From NCBI RefSeq assembly GCF_004614235.1, contig NZ_SPVH01000007.1, positions 411,543-475,542 on the forward strand: a stretch of 64,000 nt of DNA. Reading direction: 5' to 3'. Positions 9,601-19,252 of this stretch are shown here, piece after piece; within the stretch, counting starts at the first letter, position 1, and each line of letters opens with the position of its first letter. The stretch comes from Brevundimonas intermedia (lineage in GTDB: Bacteria; Pseudomonadota; Alphaproteobacteria; Caulobacterales; Caulobacteraceae). Both the position numbers and the translations under genes were made by a program. Below the pieces are notes generated by a model. It was not told the origin of the DNA. It searched no databases and saw only the letters and a program-made list of their open reading frames with translations.

Positions 9601-10076
9601 CAGTCGGCCGAACCTTCGGCGATCAGCCCGACCACGCCCTTGGCCTTGTCGTTCGGCACCGTGAAGCTGAGGACATATTGCTCGATCTTCCAGCCCTCGT
9701 CGGTCAGACGCAGCACGCCCGATCCCCGCGTCAGCCCATAGGCGTCGTTGTCGAGCAGTTCGTCGAACCAGACGATGCAGCGGCAGTCGCCCGGCGCCAG
9801 GGTCGCCACCCGGTCATGCGGGCGATAGGTCCAGCCCTTGCCGCGCGAGAAAAACGGCGTCGCATAGGCGCGAAACTCGGCCAGCGACCAGCGCTCGGTC
9901 GCATCCGTGCCGATGAACCGGGCGTCGGGGGTGAACAGGTCGAAATAGGCGTCGCCATCAGCGCGCGACGCAGCCTCGTGCATCCGGTCCAGAACAACGC
10001 CCGCGGCGACAGCGGGGTCATCCGAATCCTGCATCGGAGACGCGGACAGGGCGAGAGCGGCGAAAAGGGCGATCAT
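9600..10076 (-). CDS. Exported NTF2-like (SnoaL-type) protein
   Basis: The 158-residue protein starts with a short signal peptide (MIALFAALALSASP, cleavage near residue 14). One NTF2-like alpha+beta domain follows: the helix RMHEAASRADGDAYFDLFTPDARF, then strands including GWTYRPHDRV and GWKIEQYVLSF, as in the SnoaL_3 group. These small cone-shaped domains bind ligands or act as immunity or transport accessory proteins; none of these roles can be chosen here. It overlaps recO by one base and sits, with the beta-lactamase-fold gene, inside an otherwise conserved recO-era neighbourhood. Confidence 0.7.
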   Translation of the reverse strand: MIALFAALALSASPMQDSDDPAVAAGVVLDRMHEAASRADGDAYFDLFTPDARFIGTDATERWSLAEFRAYATPFFSRGKGWTYRPHDRVATLAPGDCRCIVWFDELLDNDAYGLTRGSGVLRLTDEGWKIEQYVLSFTVPNDKAKGVVGLIAEGSAD

Positions 10077-10124
10077 GCGCCCGTTCTAGTCCTGTTCTCC
10101 TCGTTGGGAAACCAGGCGGATGTC

Positions 10125-11372
10125 TCAGCGCGCCAGCGTGGTCGGAAACTCGCGCCCCAGCGCCTCGGCCATCGCCTGCTGGCTGATCAGAAACACCTGG
10201 TCGCGCAGATGATAGTTGTTCGACAGCACGATCACCGTCACGTCGGCCTCGGGCTGATAGAGCATCAGGTTACGGAACCCGCCCCAACTGCCGGTGTGAT
10301 AGATCTGGCGGTCCTGGAAACTGGGCCGGACCTGATCGCCCAGACGGTTCGAGAAGATGCCGAAGCCCCAATCCCGACGCGGATGGCTGCGCTCGTTCGG
10401 CTTCGTGTCTGCCGGCGCATGGTCGGCCAACATCTGCTGGTAACTGCTCGGCTTCAGCAGCGCGCCGCGGTGCAGCGCCCTTTGCCAGACCAGCAGGTCG
10501 TCTAACGTCGAATAGACCGCGCCCGCACCCGCAACGATGGAGGTATTGGCGTTCGGCTGGGCCGCCAGGCCGCCGGGGAAGTTGGCGTAGCCCATGATGA
10601 CGTCGTGGTCGCCGCCATCCAGATCCAGCCCGCTGTCCTTCATGCCCAGAGGCTTGAAGAAGGCATCACGCATATAGGCTTCGTAGGGCTGACCGCTGGC
10701 CTTTTCGACGATGGCGGCGGCCAGGTTGAACGCCGCATTGTCGTAGCGAACCTTCGTTCCCGGCTCGAACTGCAGGCCGAACCGCTTCGAGTCTTCGGTC
10801 AGTTCGTTCAGCGTCGCCGGGGTCGTGCGCCGCATGCCCCAGCCGGGCCGCGCCATCAGGTCGGGAATGCCCGAGGTATGCGACAGCAGATGGCTGATCC
10901 GCACCGACGCCCAGGCCTGCGGACAGGGCTGGATCCATTTGCAGACAGGGTCGGAGACGTTCAGCTTGCCCTCGTCCTGAAGCATCAGAATCGCCGTCGC
11001 CGTGAACTGTTTCGAGATCGAGGCCAGGCGGAAGCGGGAATCCAGCGCCAGCGCCCGGTCCTGTTCGTAATTCGCCTTGCCATAGACCTGGCGGAACAAC
11101 ACCCGGTCGCCCTTGGCCACCAGAACCGCCCCCATGAACCGGCCTGCCGCGGCCTCGCGATCCATCCGCGCAGCCAGTTGCGGCAAATCCTGAACCACGA
11201 CCAGGGGCGGACGCGGCGGAGCATCGGCCCGCTCCGTCACCAAGGCTGCATCGGTCTTGGGTGGGACGGCCGTGGCGATGCCGCCCCAGACCGCGCCGCC
11301 GAGGATCAGCGCCCCAAGAACGCCCAGAACGAGCCGGGGATGGCCCCCGGCGGTACGCGGTACTTCAAACAC
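10125..11372 (-). CDS. Serine hydrolase, class C beta-lactamase/penicillin-binding-protein fold
   Basis: The 415-residue protein has an N-terminal membrane anchor or uncleaved signal (residues 12-35, LVLGVLGALILGGAVWGGIA) and a periplasmic serine-hydrolase domain. The nucleophile motif is S118-I-S-K121, and the second motif is Y210-D-N (YDNAAFN). A late HTG triad (IYHTGSWGG) matches the KTG/HTG box. The overall layout is that of AmpC-like esterases and D-aminopeptidases, so a true beta-lactam resistance role is not implied. It lies between era and the NTF2-like gene in the same direction. Confidence 0.85.
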   Translation of the reverse strand: MFEVPRTAGGHPRLVLGVLGALILGGAVWGGIATAVPPKTDAALVTERADAPPRPPLVVVQDLPQLAARMDREAAAGRFMGAVLVAKGDRVLFRQVYGKANYEQDRALALDSRFRLASISKQFTATAILMLQDEGKLNVSDPVCKWIQPCPQAWASVRISHLLSHTSGIPDLMARPGWGMRRTTPATLNELTEDSKRFGLQFEPGTKVRYDNAAFNLAAAIVEKASGQPYEAYMRDAFFKPLGMKDSGLDLDGGDHDVIMGYANFPGGLAAQPNANTSIVAGAGAVYSTLDDLLVWQRALHRGALLKPSSYQQMLADHAPADTKPNERSHPRRDWGFGIFSNRLGDQVRPSFQDRQIYHTGSWGGFRNLMLYQPEADVTVIVLSNNYHLRDQVFLISQQAMAEALGREFPTTLAR

Positions 11373-11378
11373 AGGAAC

Positions 11379-12326
11379 TCAGACGTCGAAATCCAGACCG
11401 AACTGGGCGTAGAGCGCCCGCGAGTCCTGCCATTTCGGATCGACCTTGACGGTCAGGAACAGGTGGACCTGACGACCGAGCAGCTCGTTCAGCTCCTCGC
11501 GCGACTTCTGGCCGATCCATTTCAGGGTCTGGCCGCCCTTGCCCAGGACGATGGGCCGCTGGCTCTCGCGCTCGACATAGATGGTCTGTTCGATCCGGGC
11601 CGAGCCGTCGGCGCGCTCCTCGAAACTGGTGGTCTCCACCGCCGCCGAATAGGGCAGCTCTTCATGGACGCGCAGATAGACCTTCTCGCGCGTGATCTCC
11701 GCCGCCAGAACCCGAACCGGCACATCCGCCGCCTGATCCTCGGGATAGAGCCACGGCCCCTTTGGCATGGACAGGGCCAGACGCTGTTTCAGGTCCTCGA
11801 CGCCGTCGCCGTTGGCGGCCGAGATCATATAGACCTCGGAATAGACGCCGCTCTCGAACATCTTCTGCGACAGGGCCAAAAGGGTGTCGCGGCGCATGCC
11901 GTCGATCTTGTTCAGCGCCAGCACCACCTTGGTGCCGGTGGACTGCAGGTTGGCGATGATGGTCTCGGTGTCCTCGGCCGAGCGACGATCCGCCGCCGTG
12001 CCTTCACGGCCTTCCGAGTTGATGTGCGACTGGGCGTCGATCAGGTGGACGACGATGTCCGCATCCTGCGCGCCGCCCCAGGCCGAGGCGACCATGGCCC
12101 GGTCAAGACGACGACGCGGGGTGAAGATGCCGGGCGTGTCCACCAACACGATCTGGGCGTCGCCCTCCATGGCGATGCCGCGCACGGGAAAGCGCGTCGT
12201 CTGCACCTTTTGCGTGACGATCGAGACCTTGGACCCGGTCAGCCGGTTGACCAGCGTGGACTTACCGGCGTTCGGCGCGCCGATTATGGCGGCGAAGCCC
12301 GCGCGCTGGTTTTCGAAATCGGTCAA
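11379..12326 (-). CDS. era: GTPase Era
   Basis: Era binds the 3' end of 16S rRNA and acts in 30S maturation. The 315-residue protein contains G1 (GAPNAGKSTL, residues 16-25), a switch region, G3 (DTPG), G4 (NKID) and G5 (ISAANGDGV). A C-terminal KH domain includes IVLGKGGQTLKWIGQKSREE. It overlaps rnc by 4 bases (ATGA), the standard rnc-era pairing. The N-terminal Asp-Phe-Glu-Asn-Gln extension before the G domain is short and typical of alphaproteobacteria. Confidence 0.96.
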   Translation of the reverse strand: MTDFENQRAGFAAIIGAPNAGKSTLVNRLTGSKVSIVTQKVQTTRFPVRGIAMEGDAQIVLVDTPGIFTPRRRLDRAMVASAWGGAQDADIVVHLIDAQSHINSEGREGTAADRRSAEDTETIIANLQSTGTKVVLALNKIDGMRRDTLLALSQKMFESGVYSEVYMISAANGDGVEDLKQRLALSMPKGPWLYPEDQAADVPVRVLAAEITREKVYLRVHEELPYSAAVETTSFEERADGSARIEQTIYVERESQRPIVLGKGGQTLKWIGQKSREELNELLGRQVHLFLTVKVDPKWQDSRALYAQFGLDFDV

Positions 12327-13033
12327 ATGACGCCTTCACGTTTGAGGAGAGCCGTTGCGGCCGCCTTCTCCGCCTCCTGACGCGAACGCCCTTGCGCGGT
12401 CAAGGGCTGCACGTCTTGCACGGAAACTTCGACGGTGAATGTGGGTGCATGATCCGAACCCGTCCGATCCGACACGCGATAGGTCGGCAGCGGCCTGCCC
12501 TTGCCTTGCGCCCACTCCTGCAGCGCTGACTTGGGATTGGTCACGGTCCGCGACGGCGGGGCCGACAGTTCGTCGGCCCAGGCGGCGTCAAAGAAGGTCC
12601 GCGCCGCATCAAGACCGCCATCCAGATAGACCGCCGCCAGTATGGCCTCGACCGCATCTGCGATGACGCCCGCCTTGCGACGGCCGCCGGTCTTGGTCTC
12701 GCCCGGCGACAACCGTAGAGCTGGGCCGACGCCCAACGCCTCGCCGACGCGGGCGCAGGCGGTCTTGTCGACCAGGGCATGCAGACTGGACGAAAGCTGA
12801 CCCTCGTCGGCCGTCGGAAACTCTGCCGACAACCGCTCGGCGACCAGCAGTCCCAGCACCCGGTCGCCCAGGAACTCCAGGCGCTCGTTATCGCGCGGAC
12901 CGTGAATCCCGACCGGCGCCCCCTCGCCCACGCTGGCGTGCGTCAGGGCGCGCTCCAGCAGGGCCTTTTCCTTGAACGTGTGTCCCAGGCGCGTTTCCAG
13001 CGCCGCGACGGCTTCGGCTCGCGTATTCGCCAT
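12323..13033 (-). CDS. rnc: Ribonuclease III
   Basis: RNase III cleaves double-stranded RNA, including the 30S rRNA precursor. From ATG 13033 the protein is 236 residues. The catalytic domain carries the signature NERLEFLGDRVLGL (residues about 41-54), and a C-terminal double-stranded-RNA-binding domain (PKSALQEWAQGKGRPLPTY) ends at SRQEAEKAAATALLKREGV. The start was chosen at MANTRAEAV because its ATG shares one base with the lepB stop (TAATG) and the RNase III domain begins directly after it. The longer in-frame extension upstream falls inside lepB. Confidence 0.95.
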   Translation of the reverse strand: MANTRAEAVAALETRLGHTFKEKALLERALTHASVGEGAPVGIHGPRDNERLEFLGDRVLGLLVAERLSAEFPTADEGQLSSSLHALVDKTACARVGEALGVGPALRLSPGETKTGGRRKAGVIADAVEAILAAVYLDGGLDAARTFFDAAWADELSAPPSRTVTNPKSALQEWAQGKGRPLPTYRVSDRTGSDHAPTFTVEVSVQDVQPLTAQGRSRQEAEKAAATALLKREGVI

Positions 13034-13926
13034 TACTTCAAGACGTTGAAGAACCGGTCGAGCCGCACGTTGAACCAGCTGACGGGGTTCCACAGCGACG
13101 AACCGGGCTTCCAGGAGAACAGGATGATCTGCGCCTTGCCGACCAGGTTCTCGGCCGGGACCATGCCCACGCCGCTGGACTGTTCGACACGGCTGTCGAT
13201 CGAGTTGTCGCGGTTGTCGCCCATCATGAAGTAATGGCCGGCCGGGACTTCATAGACCGGGGTGTCGTCCAGATCGTTTCCGGGACCGAAGTCCTGGGTC
13301 ATGAAGCTTCTGCCTTCCGGCAGGGTCTCGCGCACCTCGGTCACCGGGCGCGGGCCGAAGATGTCGTTGATCTCCTGCTCGCTGACCACGACGTCCTGAA
13401 CCGGCTTGTCGTTGATATACAGCTTGTTGGCGATCATCTGGATGCGGTCGCCGGGCAGGCCGATCACGCGCTTAATGAAGTCCGTCTTGTCGTCACGCGG
13501 CAGTTTGAAAACGACGATGTCGCCGCGCTTGGGCGCCGAGCCCATGATCCGGCCGTCGAACAGCGGCGGGCTAAACGGGATCGAATGTTTCGAGAAGCCG
13601 TACGACCACTTCGACACGACGATATAGTCGCCTTCGTAGAGGTTGGGCTCCATCGAGGCCGACGGAATGGTGAAGGGCTGGAACAGGAAGATCCGCAGCA
13701 CCATCGCGATCAGCAGGGCGAAGACGATGGTCTTGAAGATTTCGCCTGTCTCGCTGGCGGCGGACGGCGTCTTGTCGCGACCGCCGGGCTTTTGCGCGTA
13801 GACCTTGTGGTTCGACGTGGTCGGCTCTTGCACCGACTTGACCGGAGCGTCCGCCTCCGAAGCCGCAAATCGCTCTTCGGGAGTGGCGTCGCGTTTGGCG
13901 TCGTCGGGCTTTTGGTCTTCGCTCAT
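13033..13926 (-). CDS. lepB: Signal peptidase I
   Basis: This leader peptidase removes signal peptides at the outer face of the inner membrane. The N-terminal 65 or so residues are polar and acidic. A membrane anchor follows (IFKTIVFALLIAMVLRIFLF) and then box B with the nucleophile serine (TIPSASMEPNL). The catalytic lysine lies in DFIKRVIGLPGDRI, and box E is GDNRDNSIDSR. The start MSEDQKPDD at 13926 is preferred; ATGs at 13938 and 13968 are also in frame but have no properly spaced ribosome site. The gene is followed directly by rnc. Confidence 0.94.
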   Translation of the reverse strand: MSEDQKPDDAKRDATPEERFAASEADAPVKSVQEPTTSNHKVYAQKPGGRDKTPSAASETGEIFKTIVFALLIAMVLRIFLFQPFTIPSASMEPNLYEGDYIVVSKWSYGFSKHSIPFSPPLFDGRIMGSAPKRGDIVVFKLPRDDKTDFIKRVIGLPGDRIQMIANKLYINDKPVQDVVVSEQEINDIFGPRPVTEVRETLPEGRSFMTQDFGPGNDLDDTPVYEVPAGHYFMMGDNRDNSIDSRVEQSSGVGMVPAENLVGKAQIILFSWKPGSSLWNPVSWFNVRLDRFFNVLK

Positions 13927-13981
13927 GCGATCAGGCATCCTCGCCGCGTCTGCGCGGTCATCGCGCACGCCTATAACCTGA

Positions 13982-14383
13982 TTACGACTGCGGCAAGGCT
14001 TCGATCACCACGAAGGCGAGCGCATAAGGATGTTCGTCGCTCAGCGTCAGGTGGATTTTGGCCTCATGTCCGGCTGGCGTCAGGCGCGCCAGATGTTCGG
14101 CCGCATGCCCGGTCAGCGCCATGGTCGGCTGGCCGGAACGCAGGTTCACCACCCCCATGTCGCGCCAATAGACATCAGCCCGCATTCCCGTGCCCAGCGC
14201 CTTGGCGCAGGCCTCCTTGGCCGCGAAACGCTTGGCGTAGCTCCAGGCCGGATCAGGCTTGCGGTCGGACCGTGTGCGTTCCAGTTCGGTGAAGCAGCGG
14301 GTCTTGAAGCGATCCCCGAACCGATCCAGCGAGGTCTGGATGCGGCGGATGTCCGACAGATCCGCGCCGACACCGATGATCAT
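13982..14383 (-). CDS. acpS: Holo-[acyl-carrier-protein] synthase
   Basis: AcpS transfers the 4'-phosphopantetheine of CoA to apo-ACP, which activates fatty-acid synthesis. The 133-residue protein starts [14 protein letters not shown], with the Mg-binding Asp of the GxDLxxIxRI motif, and contains the second signature [15 protein letters not shown] (residues about 53-67). ATG 14383 overlaps the pdxJ stop (ATGA). The pdxJ-acpS-lepB-rnc-era order is a conserved alphaproteobacterial arrangement. Confidence 0.95.
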   Translation of the reverse strand: MIIGVGADLSDIRRIQTSLDRFGDRFKTRCFTELERTRSDRKPDPAWSYAKRFAAKEACAKALGTGMRADVYWRDMGVVNLRSGQPTMALTGHAAEHLARLTPAGHEAKIHLTLSDEHPYALAFVVIEALPQS

Positions 14384-15120
14384 TTCGCCGCATCCATCGC
14401 GGTCCGCATCCGGCGGATCGCGCCGTCCAGACCGATGAAGATCGAATCGCCGATCAGGAAATGGCCGATATTCAGTTCGCGGATTTCGGGGATCGCCAGC
14501 ATGCGCGGCGCCGTGTCGTAATCCAGCCCGTGACCCGCATGAACCTCCATCCCCAGGATGTCGGCCTGGGCGGCGGCGGCGGCCAGGCGTTTGAACTCGA
14601 CCTCGCGCTCGCCAGGATCGGTCAGATGGCAATAGCGTCCGGTGTGGAACTCCACCACCTGAGCGCCCACGGCGGCCGCGGCCTCGACCTGCGCCTCGCT
14701 AGGTTCGATGAACAGAGAGACGCGGATACCGGCATCCGTCAGCGCCTTCACCACAGGAGCGATGCGCGCCTCGTGACCCACGACCGCCAGACCGCCCTCG
14801 GTCGTGACCTCCTCGCGCCGCTCGGGCACCAAACAGGCTGCATGGGGCCGGTGGCGCATGGCGATGGCCAGCATTTCCTCAGTCACCGCCATCTCGAAGT
14901 TCAACGGCTTGCCCGCCCGCGCGCACAGGGCGCTCAGAACGTCGATGTCGGCGTCGGTGATGTGGCGGCGGTCTTCGCGAAGGTGCGCGGTGATCCCGTC
15001 AGCCCCGGCCGCGAGGGCCGCCTCGGCCGCGCGAGCCGGATCGGGATGCGTCCCGCCGCGCGCATTTCGCACGGTGGCGACGTGATCGATGTTGACGCCC
15101 AGCCTGACCCGTTCGCGCAT
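14380..15120 (-). CDS. pdxJ: Pyridoxine 5'-phosphate synthase
   Basis: PdxJ condenses 1-deoxyxylulose 5-phosphate with aminoacetone 3-phosphate in vitamin B6 synthesis. The 246-residue TIM barrel begins [17 protein letters not shown], the family hallmark, followed by [12 protein letters not shown] and [16 protein letters not shown]. The C-terminal phosphate site is VHAGHGLDY and [20 protein letters not shown] 15120 is chosen because homology begins immediately; 27 extra in-frame residues upstream overlap the pyrE end and are not conserved. Confidence 0.96.
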   Translation of the reverse strand: MRERVRLGVNIDHVATVRNARGGTHPDPARAAEAALAAGADGITAHLREDRRHITDADIDVLSALCARAGKPLNFEMAVTEEMLAIAMRHRPHAACLVPERREEVTTEGGLAVVGHEARIAPVVKALTDAGIRVSLFIEPSEAQVEAAAAVGAQVVEFHTGRYCHLTDPGEREVEFKRLAAAAAQADILGMEVHAGHGLDYDTAPRMLAIPEIRELNIGHFLIGDSIFIGLDGAIRRMRTAMDAAK

Positions 15121-15124
15121 GGCT

Positions 15125-15709
15125 CTACTTCGACAATCTGCGGCTGCCGGGATCTTCCACCGGAAGCGCGGCCAGTTCCGGCGGCAGGGCGTCGGCCGCA
15201 TAGGCCGGCACCTCCAGCGAGGCCAGGGCGATCAGCGGCACGCCCACGTCCACCTTGCCGCCAGACCGATCAACGATACAGGCGGCGGCGACCACCTCGC
15301 CCCCGGCCGCCTGGATGGCGGCGATGCATTCACGCGACGACAGGCCGGTCGTGACGATGTCCTCGACCATGACGACCTTCTCGCCCGGCTCGACCGAGAA
15401 GCCGCGACGCAGCTTGAACTGCCCGCCTTCGCGCTCGACGTACATTGAGCGGACCTTCAGATGTTTGGCGGTCTCATAGCCGGGGATGATGCCGCCCACG
15501 GCAGGCGAGATGGCGACATCGACAGGGCCGACCGTGGCGACGATCTTGTCGGCCAACGCCTTGCACAGCAGCTCGCAGCGCGCCCCGTCCATGAAGACCA
15601 GGTTCTTCTGCAGGAAGACCGGGCTATGCAGGCCCGACGACAGGACGAAATGGCCTTCGCGCAGGGCGCCGGCGTCGCGAAACTCGTTGAGGACGTCTTG
15701 GGTGTTCAT
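15125..15709 (-). CDS. pyrE: Orotate phosphoribosyltransferase
   Basis: PyrE converts orotate and PRPP to OMP in pyrimidine synthesis. The 194-residue protein shows the alphaproteobacterial form, with [19 protein letters not shown] near the N terminus, [15 protein letters not shown], and the PRPP loop [18 protein letters not shown] (residues about 112-129). It is the first gene of the pyrE-pdxJ-acpS-lepB-rnc-era-recO run. No leader with a clear pyrimidine attenuator could be seen between it and the LOG gene. Confidence 0.95.
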   Translation of the reverse strand: MNTQDVLNEFRDAGALREGHFVLSSGLHSPVFLQKNLVFMDGARCELLCKALADKIVATVGPVDVAISPAVGGIIPGYETAKHLKVRSMYVEREGGQFKLRRGFSVEPGEKVVMVEDIVTTGLSSRECIAAIQAAGGEVVAAACIVDRSGGKVDVGVPLIALASLEVPAYAADALPPELAALPVEDPGSRRLSK

Positions 15710-15759
15710 GAAGAGGTTCTAGACCCTGATCGAGCGCGGATGAACCCTCCGGCGACGCT

Positions 15760-16518
15760 TCATTCGATGTTTTCGTTCGGCCGCAGTCCGCGCGCCAGCA
15801 GTTCGGCCCAGACGCCCTCGGCGTCCTCGGCGAAACCGATCAGATCCAGATCCGACGGCGCGATCATCCCGTGTTCGACCAGGGCGTCGAAACCGATGAC
15901 CGAAGTCCAGTAGGCCTTGTCCACCAGGACAACCGGCACAGGCGGCGCCTTCTTCGTCTGGCGCAGGGTCAGCATCTCGAACATCTCGTCGAAAGTGCCG
16001 AACCCGCCGGGGAAGACCACCAGCGCATTGGCCCGCATCGCCAGGTGCATCTTCCGCATCGCGAAATAGTGGAACAGGAAGGTCAGTTCCGGCGTCGAAT
16101 AGGCGTTCGGCTCCTGCTCGTGCGGCAGGATGATATTGAACCCGACGGAGGGCGCCCCGGCGTCCACGGCGCCGCGATTGGCCGCCTCCATGATGCCCGG
16201 ACCGCCGCCGGTGGCGATGACGTTGTCGCGCGGCTCGCCCACGTAACCCCGAAACGCCCCGCCCCGCTCGGACGCCAGCCGACCGAAGGCGCGCGCCTCT
16301 TCATACCAGCGATGGCCCTCACGGATGCGCGCACTGCCGAAGACGACGATGGTGGAGCGCACGCCCCAGGCCCGCAGCGCCTCCTCCGGCTTGGCGTATT
16401 CCATCAGAAACCGCACGCCGCGCATGGAGTCGCCCAGCAGGAAATCCTGATCCATCGCCGCCATGCGATAGGACGCCGACGCCATCTGGGCCGCGTTCGG
16501 CTTGACCGGCTCGCTCAT
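15760..16518 (-). CDS. LOG family protein (TIGR00730, Lonely Guy-type nucleotide phosphoribohydrolase)
   Basis: LOG proteins hydrolyse the N-glycosidic bond of nucleoside 5'-monophosphates, with cytokinin or purine NMPs as possible substrates. The 252-residue protein has VVFGSARI near residue 65, the GGGPGIMEAANRGA motif, and the catalytic/nucleotide motif PGGFGTFDEMFE (PGGxGTxxE). ATG 16518 was chosen because it overlaps the spoT/rsh stop codon (TGATG-like, ATG sharing bases 16516-16517 with TGA). The first 45 or so residues are a variable helical extension found in the longer LOG subgroup. Confidence 0.88.
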   Translation of the reverse strand: MSEPVKPNAAQMASASYRMAAMDQDFLLGDSMRGVRFLMEYAKPEEALRAWGVRSTIVVFGSARIREGHRWYEEARAFGRLASERGGAFRGYVGEPRDNVIATGGGPGIMEAANRGAVDAGAPSVGFNIILPHEQEPNAYSTPELTFLFHYFAMRKMHLAMRANALVVFPGGFGTFDEMFEMLTLRQTKKAPPVPVVLVDKAYWTSVIGFDALVEHGMIAPSDLDLIGFAEDAEGVWAELLARGLRPNENIE

Positions 16519-18812
16519 TCGCCCCGCGCGCGTTCGACCGAGTCGACCGACGGATTGGCCCGCAACGCCGCCATGATCATGGTCGCGTGCTTGGCGTCCT
16601 CGACCTCGACGTCCACGTCGACGTCGAAGAAGTCCTGCTGCCGGTGCGCCATCGACAGGTTGATGATGTTGCCGCCGGCCTCGCCGATCAGGGTCGTGAC
16701 CTGGCCCAGCACGCCCGGCGCATTGCGGATCGTCGCGCGGATGCGGGCGGCGGCGACAGCGTCCGTCTCGGCCTGCGGCGTCCATTGCAGGTCGTGCCAG
16801 ACCGAATCATCGTCCGCGAAGGCAGCCAGGGTCTGGCAGTCTATGGTGTGCACCGTCAGGCCGGATTCAGGCTCCAGAATGCCCACGATCCGATCGCCCG
16901 GCACCGGCGTGCAGCACTGGCCGAAATGCACCGTGACGCCGGGCGTCAGTCCGCCGCCGCGCACGAACAGCCGCGCCTTGTCGCCCTCGATCCGCTGTTT
17001 CTCCGGCCCGGCCTTCAGCCGCCCTTTCAGCGCAGGGAACAGGATTTCAGCGGCGGTCGTCGGCGACAGCCGGCCCCGGCCCAATCCCTCGAACAGATCT
17101 TCGTCATTGGCGACCGCCAGCAGTTCCAGCACCGGCTTCAGCGACACGTCGGCCAGGGATTTCTCCACGCGTCCCAACGTCTGATCCAGCGCCACCCGGC
17201 CCAGCTTGATGAACTCCTCCCGCTCTGACGTGCGGATGTGGCGGCGGATCGCCGAGCGCGCGCGGCCCGTCACCGTCAGGCTGCGCCAGTCGGCGGGCAC
17301 TTCGCGCTTAGAACCCCGAATGATCTCGATCACGTCGCCGTTCTGAAGCGGCGTCCGCATCGGCTTCAGCTCGCCGTTGACCTTGACCCCGACCGCCGTG
17401 TCCCCGACCTCGGTGTGGACGGCATAGGCGAAGTCCAGAGGCATGCCGCCGCGCGGCAGGGTCACCAGCTGACCCTTGGGCGTGAAGACGAACACCTGAT
17501 CCAGGTACATTTCGAGCTTGGCGTGCTCGACCCAGTCCTCGCCGCCCTCGCCGTGCTCGATCACCTGCACCAGATGGCGCAGGTTCTGCAGGGGATCGCG
17601 GCCCCCGCCCTGCTCCATCGCCTCGCGGTCGAAGCCATAGGACTTGTTCTTGTAGCGCCAGTGGGCGGCGACGCCGTCCTCGGCGATCCGGTCCATCTCC
17701 TCGGTGCGGATCTGCATCTCGATGCGCAGGCCGCGCGGCCCGACGACGGTCGTGTGCAGCGAGCGATAGTTGTTCGACTTGGGCGTCGAGATGAAATCCT
17801 TGAACCGCTCGGGCACCATCGGCCATTCGCGGTGGATGACGCCCAGCGCGCGATAGCAGTCGTCTTCCGCCTCGACGATGACGCGGAAGCCATAGATGTC
17901 GGACAGAGACGAGAACCCGACCGATTTGCGCTGCAGCTTACGCCAGATCGAATAGGGCGTCTTCTGGCGACCATAGACATTGGCCGTCAGGCCTGCCTCC
18001 GACAGCACGCGCTCGACCTCGCCTGCGACGCCTTCGATGGCGCGCCCGTGTTCCAGCTTCAGCGCCTCCAGCCGCCGCTCGATGGCGGTCTTGGCGGTCG
18101 GGTTCAGGTGGGTGAAGGCCAGCTCTTCCAGCTCTGAGGCGATCGAATGGATGCCGATGGACCGTCCCAGCGGCGCATAGACTTCCAGCGTCTCGCGGCT
18201 GATCCGCTCGCGCTTCTCGGGCTTCACATACTGAAGCGTGCGCATGTTGTGCAGGCGGTCGGCCAGCTTGACCAGCAGCACCCGCACGTCCCGGCTGATG
18301 GCCAGGATGAACTTGCGCAGGTTCTCGGCCTGGCGCGTGTGCTCGGCCTGAAGCTCAAGCCGGCTCAGCTTGGTCACGCCCTCGACCAGGACCGCGACCT
18401 CCTCGCCGAACATGCCGGCGATGTCGTCGCGCGTCGCCGAGGTGTCCTCGACCACGTCGTGCAGCAGGGCGGTGACGATTGTGGCGGTGTCGAGCTTGTA
18501 GTCGGTCAGAATGCCCGCGACCTGGATCGGGTGGGCGAAATAGGGATCGCCCGAGGCTCGCAACTGCGAGCCGTGCATCTTCATCGCATAGACGTAGGCG
18601 CGGTTTAGAAGCGCTTCGTCGGCAGTGGGGTCATAGGCCTTTACGGCCTCGATCAGCTCGAACTGGCGCAGGATCGGCGCGCGCTTGATCGGCCGCCCCG
18701 AATCGGCGGCGACCGATTTAGGGTCGTTTTTGTTTGCAGCTTGGGGCGCCGGCGGAACCGTTTCGGTCCGCGCCGGCAGGATAGTGACGCCAGGGGCTCC
18801 CTCGGGCGTCAG
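16515..18812 (-). CDS. spoT: Bifunctional (p)ppGpp synthetase/hydrolase (RSH, SpoT)
   Basis: This enzyme makes and degrades the stringent alarmone. Visible domains in order are the HD hydrolase ([17 protein letters not shown]), the RelA/SpoT synthetase ([24 protein letters not shown], the R-x-K-D form of bifunctional enzymes; [10 protein letters not shown]), a TGS domain ([15 protein letters not shown]), a linker/ZFD-like region and a C-terminal ACT domain. The first ATG is 18584, but conserved sequence ([25 protein letters not shown]) continues in frame upstream of it. No ATG, GTG or TTG exists in that open stretch. A CTG at 18812 overlaps the rpoZ stop and has AGGAGG exactly 7 bases upstream, so I take CTG as start (765 residues). 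Confidence 0.85.
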   Translation of the reverse strand: MTPEGAPGVTILPARTETVPPAPQAANKNDPKSVAADSGRPIKRAPILRQFELIEAVKAYDPTADEALLNRAYVYAMKMHGSQLRASGDPYFAHPIQVAGILTDYKLDTATIVTALLHDVVEDTSATRDDIAGMFGEEVAVLVEGVTKLSRLELQAEHTRQAENLRKFILAISRDVRVLLVKLADRLHNMRTLQYVKPEKRERISRETLEVYAPLGRSIGIHSIASELEELAFTHLNPTAKTAIERRLEALKLEHGRAIEGVAGEVERVLSEAGLTANVYGRQKTPYSIWRKLQRKSVGFSSLSDIYGFRVIVEAEDDCYRALGVIHREWPMVPERFKDFISTPKSNNYRSLHTTVVGPRGLRIEMQIRTEEMDRIAEDGVAAHWRYKNKSYGFDREAMEQGGGRDPLQNLRHLVQVIEHGEGGEDWVEHAKLEMYLDQVFVFTPKGQLVTLPRGGMPLDFAYAVHTEVGDTAVGVKVNGELKPMRTPLQNGDVIEIIRGSKREVPADWRSLTVTGRARSAIRRHIRTSEREEFIKLGRVALDQTLGRVEKSLADVSLKPVLELLAVANDEDLFEGLGRGRLSPTTAAEILFPALKGRLKAGPEKQRIEGDKARLFVRGGGLTPGVTVHFGQCCTPVPGDRIVGILEPESGLTVHTIDCQTLAAFADDDSVWHDLQWTPQAETDAVAAARIRATIRNAPGVLGQVTTLIGEAGGNIINLSMAHRQQDFFDVDVDVEVEDAKHATMIMAALRANPSVDSVERARGE

Positions 18813-19168
18813 TACCGCTCCTCCTGACCGCCGTCGCGGTCGCTTTGCAGGGCGCGGATCAGTTCCGCCTCGGCCATGTTCATGTGTTGCGGCGCGGCCA
18901 GCAGGGCGACCGTCTCCGCCTCGTCTTCGGCTTCCGTACGCTCATCGACGCGTTGCAGCGTGGTGATGATGGTCTCAAGCAGTTCGTCCGGAACGACGGT
19001 GTCGTCGGCGATCTCACGCAGGGCGACGACCGGGTTCTTGTCGTTGTCGCGGTCGATCGTCAGGGCGGAGCCGTTGGCGATGCTGCGGGCGCGGTGGCCG
19101 GCAATCAGCACCAGACCAAAGCGGTTCGGAACCTTCTCGATGCAGTCTTCGACGGTGACGCGGGCCAT
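18809..19168 (-). CDS. rpoZ: RNA polymerase omega subunit
   Basis: Omega aids assembly of RNA polymerase and is part of the ppGpp-binding site. The 119-residue protein starts [29 protein letters not shown] with the typical omega motif, then [15 protein letters not shown]. The C-terminal half is an acidic extension ([14 protein letters not shown]) as in other Caulobacterales. Its 3' end carries the AGGAGG that serves the downstream spoT/rsh start, and its stop overlaps that CTG codon. Confidence 0.95.
   Translation of the reverse strand: MARVTVEDCIEKVPNRFGLVLIAGHRARSIANGSALTIDRDNDKNPVVALREIADDTVVPDELLETIITTLQRVDERTEAEDEAETVALLAAPQHMNMAEAELIRALQSDRDGGQEERY
18810..18825 (-). promoter_or_regulatory. 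Shine-Dalgarno and non-canonical CTG start of spoT/rsh
   Basis: On the minus strand AGGAGG (18825-18820), a 7-base spacer AGCGGTA and then CTG (18812-18810) line up as an ideal initiation region. The TGA of rpoZ overlaps the CTG by two bases. This site decides the start because the frame has no ATG, GTG or TTG between its upstream stop (18858-18860) and 18584. Confidence 0.65.
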
Positions 19169-19252
19169 GAAATTCCTCGAACGCGGGGGAGAACCGCGTC
19201 AAATACAGATGGGGACTGCCTTTTGCAACGCCACAGGGGCGAAAGTGCGGCG

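Noticed and set aside
10125..11372. A true AmpC beta-lactamase
   Set aside because: Motifs are those of the broad serine-hydrolase family; membrane-anchored N terminus and HTG box are more like esterase/peptidase relatives.
10605..12380. A 591-codon open frame antisense to the serine hydrolase and era
   Set aside because: It spans two real genes on the other strand and is rich in Arg, Gln and His with no domain.
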